Assembly (NCBI RefSeq): GCF_902833045.1
Contig: NZ_CADFDU010000004.1
Location: 248,001 to 312,000, forward strand
From: Burkholderia sp. BCC0322
GTDB lineage: Bacteria; Pseudomonadota; Gammaproteobacteria; Burkholderiales; Burkholderiaceae
Reading direction: 5' to 3'
Length of the DNA: 64,000 nucleotides
Shown: one piece after another, positions 60,695 through 64,000 of the stretch
How the letters are laid out: each line of letters begins with the position of its first letter
Position numbering within the stretch: the first letter of the stretch is position 1
Notes under the pieces: model-generated
Databases searched by the model: none
The model's input: the letters and a program-made list of their open reading frames with translations, nothing else
Told to the model about the DNA's origin: nothing
Made by a program: the position numbers and the translations under genes

Positions 60695-61903
60695 TCAGAA
60701 GTTCACGCGGATCCCGGCCATCACCGCCAGTTGCCGGCTGGCGTTGCTGTTCGCGAGCACCGGGATCTGCGCATAGTTCACCGCGTTGCCGGCCGCATCG
60801 GTGCCGAGCCCCTTCCCGCTCGCGATCTGGCCGATCGCGACCGCATACAGCGCCGTGCGCTTCGACAGGCTGTAGTTCGTGCCGACGTTCACCTGGTGAA
60901 ACCGGGCCGTGCCGCGCCCGTCGGTGTGCGCGGCGTTGTAGATATAGGCGACGCCGCCCTGCAGCGCGGGCGTGAACATGTACGTGGCGTTCAGTTCGCC
61001 GATGTCGAACGTGAACGCCTGCGTGCGGGGCTGCGCGGTGGTCGAGAAATAGCGGCTGTCGCCCAGGCGCGTATGCGTATAGGTGAGCGCGATCGTCGCC
61101 TCGCCGAACGTGACCGAGCCGCCCGCGCCGAACGCGCGCATCGAGCCCGCATCCTGCAGCAGGCAGTACATCGCCCCCGGATTGCTGCACGCGAAATCGC
61201 CGATATAGCCGCTCGCGCCGCCGAGCGCCGCATCGAGCGGCTGGTGCAGGTCGAGGTAGCCGACCGAGAACGCGACCGGCGCACGCGTGTACGTCGCGGC
61301 CACCGCATAGCCGCGCTTCGCGGAGAAATCGCCGGCCTGCCCGCCGAAGCTGAACGTGCCGCCGAACGTGAAGCCGTTGAAGTCGGCGCTGGTGAACTTC
61401 ACCGCGTTGTTGAAGTTGAATGCGGCGTTCAGGTTGTCGACGTCGCCGAGGTGCGAGCCGTACGGTGTCGCCCAGTTGTTGCTCGATACGTACACACCGA
61501 GCATGTCGGTGTATGAGTCGTACTGACGGCCGAGACCGAGCGTGCCGATCCCGTCCTGCCGCAGCCCGACCCATGCCTGCCGGCTGAAGGCCGTGCCGCC
61601 CTGCAGCGCCTGCCCGCTCGCGGACAGGAACTGCTGCTCGAGCGTGAACACCGCATCGAGCCCGCCGCCGAGCGGCTCGGCGCCCTGGAAGCCGAAGCGC
61701 GACGGCACGAGGTTGCCGCCGCCCATCTGCCACGCATGGCCGCCGCCCGTGCTGCCGTCGGCGCGCGTGAACTGCTGGTTCGTCGAGTAGATGATGCCGG
61801 TGTCCACGGTGCCGTACAGCGTCACGCTGCCCGAGGTCTGCGCATGCGCGTGCATGCAACCCAGCGTAGCCGCGGCCGCGGCCAGTCGTCGTCCGATCTT
61901 CAT
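60695..61903 (-). CDS. Gram-negative porin
   Basis: The 402-residue porin has a signal peptide (MKIGRRLAAAAATLGCMHAHAQ), SGSVTLYGTVDTGIIYSTNQQF at the barrel start, SRFGFQGAEPLGGGLDAVFTLEQQF and a C-terminal aromatic end (VMAGIRVNF). It lies near the LacI-controlled importer but about 190 bp upstream of it on the same strand, so a supporting uptake role is possible. The start at 61903 is chosen for the signal peptide. Confidence 0.92.
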   Translation of the reverse strand: MKIGRRLAAAAATLGCMHAHAQTSGSVTLYGTVDTGIIYSTNQQFTRADGSTGGGHAWQMGGGNLVPSRFGFQGAEPLGGGLDAVFTLEQQFLSASGQALQGGTAFSRQAWVGLRQDGIGTLGLGRQYDSYTDMLGVYVSSNNWATPYGSHLGDVDNLNAAFNFNNAVKFTSADFNGFTFGGTFSFGGQAGDFSAKRGYAVAATYTRAPVAFSVGYLDLHQPLDAALGGASGYIGDFACSNPGAMYCLLQDAGSMRAFGAGGSVTFGEATIALTYTHTRLGDSRYFSTTAQPRTQAFTFDIGELNATYMFTPALQGGVAYIYNAAHTDGRGTARFHQVNVGTNYSLSKRTALYAVAIGQIASGKGLGTDAAGNAVNYAQIPVLANSNASRQLAVMAGIRVNF

Positions 61904-62070
61904 GTCCCGCCCCTCTGTGTTCATCGATTCGCAGTGCAGATCGATGGAGTTATCGATATGGGTGACAGGACTCTATCCAGCGAAAATTCAGGACCACTAT
62001 CGCAAATCGGCAAACCGTGGCACGCATTGCCCGCGACGGCGCCTCGCGGCGGCGTCGCGCGGCGCGTGCA

Positions 62071-63009
62071 TCATGCGGGGCGCGTCGTCTGGGACGGCAA
62101 CTCGCCGAACAGGTCGCGATACTCGCGCGCGAAATAGCCGAGATGCGTGAACCCCCAGCTCGCGGCGGCCTCGCCGACGCCGAGCTGCTGCACCGACGTC
62201 GTGCGCAGCATGCGGCGCACCGCGTTCAGCCGGATCGTGCGCAGGTAGCCGACCGGCGTGACGTCGGCCACGCGTTGGAAGCTCGTTTGCAGCGTGCGGC
62301 GGCTGCAGCGCAGCGCGCGGCACAGTTCGAGCACGGTGACGGGTTCTTCAGGGCGATCGCGCAGATGCTTCTCGCAACGGCTCACGATGTCGCTGTAGGT
62401 GGCGTGCGTGATGTCGCGGCGCTCGACGCCGATGCCCTGCTCGAGCGCATCGAGGAACATGCCGAGCATCGCGTCGCGGAACATCTTGCGAGTGGCCGCA
62501 TATTCGAGGTGGCCCGGATTGCGCTGCGCATCGTCGATCAGCGCCGACAGCCGCACGCCGAGCGCGACACCCTGCTCGTCGGACAGCCGCGTCACGTGGC
62601 GCAGCTTGCGCGCGCCGGATGCGCCGAATTCGGCTTCGCACAGCTCGTCGACCATATCGGACGACGCGCTGATCCCGACCAGCCCCATCCCTTCCGGTGT
62701 GTGGAATTCGAAATCCTCGCCGGCATGCAGCGCGAGCAGCGCATAGCCGTCGACGGGCTGGCCCTGGAACGTGCCCGCGAGCGGCACGGACAGCGGCACC
62801 GCGAGCGACGTGCGCCCGGCCGGCGCGAGCCCGGTTTGCGCGACACGCCGGTTGGTCGTCTCGCGGAAGAAGTGGAAATCGTCGTACAGCACCTGCGTGA
62901 CGGTGCCCTTGAAGCGGCCCGGCGTCATCTGCCGGTAGACCTGATGCCAGCCCGCGATCGCGAGCCCGTGATCGTGCACGTCTTCGTGTGAGCGTGACTG
63001 GAACAGCAT
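62071..63009 (-). CDS. eutR: EutR-like AraC-family regulator of ethanolamine use
   Basis: The 312-residue protein aligns by eye with E. coli EutR across its length. HDHGLAIAGWHQVYRQMTPGRFKGTVTQVLYDDFHFFRE pairs with the EutR N-domain, and PVTVLELCRALRCSRRTLQTSFQRVADVTPVGYLRTIRLNAVRRML with its AraC HTH. EutR activates ethanolamine genes when ethanolamine and cobalamin are present; conservation of that response here is inferred. ATG 63009 has GGAG six bases before it; a Met two codons earlier has almost no spacing. Confidence 0.88.
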   Translation of the reverse strand: MLFQSRSHEDVHDHGLAIAGWHQVYRQMTPGRFKGTVTQVLYDDFHFFRETTNRRVAQTGLAPAGRTSLAVPLSVPLAGTFQGQPVDGYALLALHAGEDFEFHTPEGMGLVGISASSDMVDELCEAEFGASGARKLRHVTRLSDEQGVALGVRLSALIDDAQRNPGHLEYAATRKMFRDAMLGMFLDALEQGIGVERRDITHATYSDIVSRCEKHLRDRPEEPVTVLELCRALRCSRRTLQTSFQRVADVTPVGYLRTIRLNAVRRMLRTTSVQQLGVGEAAASWGFTHLGYFAREYRDLFGELPSQTTRPA

Positions 63010-63072
63010 CGGCATCTCCGGTAAAACCCCTAAACGCGGCCGCCGGGTTCCCCCGGCGCGCAACGCCATAGC

Positions 63073-63660
63073 TTACCCGTGCAAAATCCTGCGTAGTGCG
63101 GTTTCGAACGCAAGACAGGCCGCCGACAGCGCGGCGGCCTGCTCGCCCGTCAGGCGGACGTAGCGGCGCAACGACGGCATCCGGTTCACGACCTCGCTGC
63201 CGCCGAACGGCACGATCGCGAGCGTCCAGCGGCCGTCGCGTGCATCGATCGTACAGTCGGTCAGGTGCAGCGGCCGCAGCGCGTCGGCCAGCGACGGCTC
63301 GGCGACCAGCGCGGCCACGGTGTCGACGAATCCGGGGCTGCATCCCGGCACGGCCGCCGCATCGATGCCCGTGCGGCGCAGCCAGCCGGTCTGGCGCACG
63401 CGCGCGCTGCCCTGCGCAGCCGGGCCGCACGCGGTTGCCGTCACCTTCACGCTGACCGTATGCATCAGGAACTGGCGATCGACGCGCTCATCCACGCTCA
63501 CGCGCACGCCGTTCGGCAGCCGCGCCGTCAGACTGCCGCCCCCATCGGCATCGCGCTCGGCGCGCAGGTCGGCCAGCACGCGCGCGGCGATCGCGCCGGG
63601 CCGATGGCCGGGCGGCGGCGCATCGGGCGCTGCGCGCCAGCGGGCAAGCGCGAGCTTCAC
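63073..63660 (-). CDS. uncharacterised protein in an ethanolamine operon (DUF3156-like)
   Basis: The 195-residue protein starts with GTG overlapping the permease stop (GTGA), so it is translationally coupled to it. It contains a soluble core (RLPNGVRVSVDERVDRQFLMHTVSVKVTATACGPAAQG) and a Cys-containing C-terminal region, with no signal peptide or membrane helix. It may belong to DUF3156, found in similar loci, but I could not confirm that. It is not EutC: no recognisable cobalamin-lyase small-subunit motifs are present. The role is unknown. Confidence 0.65.
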   Translation of the reverse strand: MKLALARWRAAPDAPPPGHRPGAIAARVLADLRAERDADGGGSLTARLPNGVRVSVDERVDRQFLMHTVSVKVTATACGPAAQGSARVRQTGWLRRTGIDAAAVPGCSPGFVDTVAALVAEPSLADALRPLHLTDCTIDARDGRWTLAIVPFGGSEVVNRMPSLRRYVRLTGEQAAALSAACLAFETALRRILHG

Positions 63661-64000
63661 GATGCGACGTGCTCGTTGCGCAGCACTTCCTCGACCGGCA
63701 CCGGCTTGAACGGATGCCGGCGCTGCACGACGAGCGTCCAGAACAGTGCGTACAGCGCGGTGAGCCCGAGCATCGCGCCGAACGGCACGTAGATGTCGCG
63801 CGCGTTCATGCCGGGCGGCGTGATGTACCAGATCGCCAGGATGATGCCGGCGCTCGATACGATCTGCGGCAGCGGGAACAGCGGCGAACGGTACGGGCGC
63901 GGCAGGTCGGGGCGGCGAATCCGCAGCATCACGACCGACGCGGTGACGAGCAGGTAGGCGGTGCCCCACGCGCAGGTCGCGGCGAGCACGAGGTGCAGGA
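63657..64000 (-). CDS. eat: C-terminal part of an APC-superfamily ethanolamine-type permease (partial)
   Basis: The last 114 residues of a membrane transporter are present, with helices TAYLLVTASVVMLRIRRPDLPRPYRSPLFPLPQIVSSAGIILAIWYI and a tail ending VQRRHPFKPVPVEEVLRNEHVAS. The PLFPLPQ and YVPFGAMLG segments and the context of eutR support ethanolamine permease Eat, but the N-terminal diagnostic half lies outside the window. It is coupled to the unknown gene downstream. Confidence 0.7.
   Translation of the reverse strand, partial: LHLVLAATCAWGTAYLLVTASVVMLRIRRPDLPRPYRSPLFPLPQIVSSAGIILAIWYITPPGMNARDIYVPFGAMLGLTALYALFWTLVVQRRHPFKPVPVEEVLRNEHVAS

Noticed and set aside
63073..63660. EutC, the small subunit of ethanolamine ammonia-lyase
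   Set aside because: The length and context are tempting, but no EutC-like motifs were recognised and no eutB lies adjacent within the window.
1..64000. tRNA, rRNA, CRISPR arrays or complete insertion sequences
   Set aside because: No cloverleaf, rRNA core, regularly spaced repeats or transposase were recognised by reading both strands; a covariance-model scan was not possible.

Overview
The window is high-GC DNA whose protein families point to Burkholderia, most likely the Burkholderia cepacia complex. Evidence includes DUF4148 and DUF3331 proteins, three Burkholderia-type porins, a YXWGXW repeat protein, a homodimeric-type pyruvate dehydrogenase E1 and betaproteobacterial gene pairs. No rRNA, tRNA or CRISPR array was seen. 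The left 6.9 kb is a mobile element; the rest reads as accessory-rich chromosome with many regulator-plus-target modules.

Positions 1-6870 are one end of a prophage or integrative element. It has divergent Cro/YdaS-like and repressor-like genes whose intergenic region carries GCGTTTCGC-type operators. The same operators recur ahead of three small ORFs at 1555-2042. A LexA-type box sits upstream of a small leftward gene. A ParB-domain protein, an AlpA-like regulator and a tyrosine integrase follow. Between AlpA and the integrase lies an AT-richer two-gene cassette (ATPase plus HNH nuclease) matching the Septu (PtuA-PtuB) anti-phage defence system.

Positions 7060-21090 hold ribA, a CBS protein, a DUF4148 protein, rnk, a porin, a YXWGXW protein, an HxlR regulator divergent from an NTF2-like secreted protein, a LuxR-type regulator, a YtcJ-type amidohydrolase, an isochorismatase-like hydrolase, an MFS exporter, an MFS remnant and an NCS1 permease.

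Positions 21091-26294 form an unusual cluster: a glutathione S-transferase, a shortened E1-like protein lacking the thiamine-diphosphate domain, a MarR repressor and a full-length AceE-type E1. TTGCAATTGCAA operators in both promoter regions suggest one MarR regulon. E2 and E3 are absent.

Positions 26351-32844 encode a tripartite RND efflux pump divergent from soxR, with a SoxR box between them. Then come gene scars (SDR and possible LysR ends), TetR with a type II NADH dehydrogenase, a DUF3331 protein, an ABC transporter without a binding protein preceded by a PiT permease, a Tat metallophosphoesterase with a cupredoxin, a patatin, a secreted alpha/beta hydrolase, a HAD phosphatase, and ArsR with an Old Yellow Enzyme.

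Positions 48079-52842 look like a LysR-controlled amidohydrolase, porin and MFS operon for uptake and hydrolysis of an acylated compound. A GNAT, a LysE exporter, a hypothetical protein and an alpha/beta hydrolase follow. Positions 55526-60566 contain a signal-less PI-PLC, a LacI regulator and a binding-protein ABC importer lacking its ATPase, with a perfect palindrome ahead of the importer. The window ends with a third porin and an ethanolamine module: eutR, an uncharacterised gene and the end of an ethanolamine-type permease.
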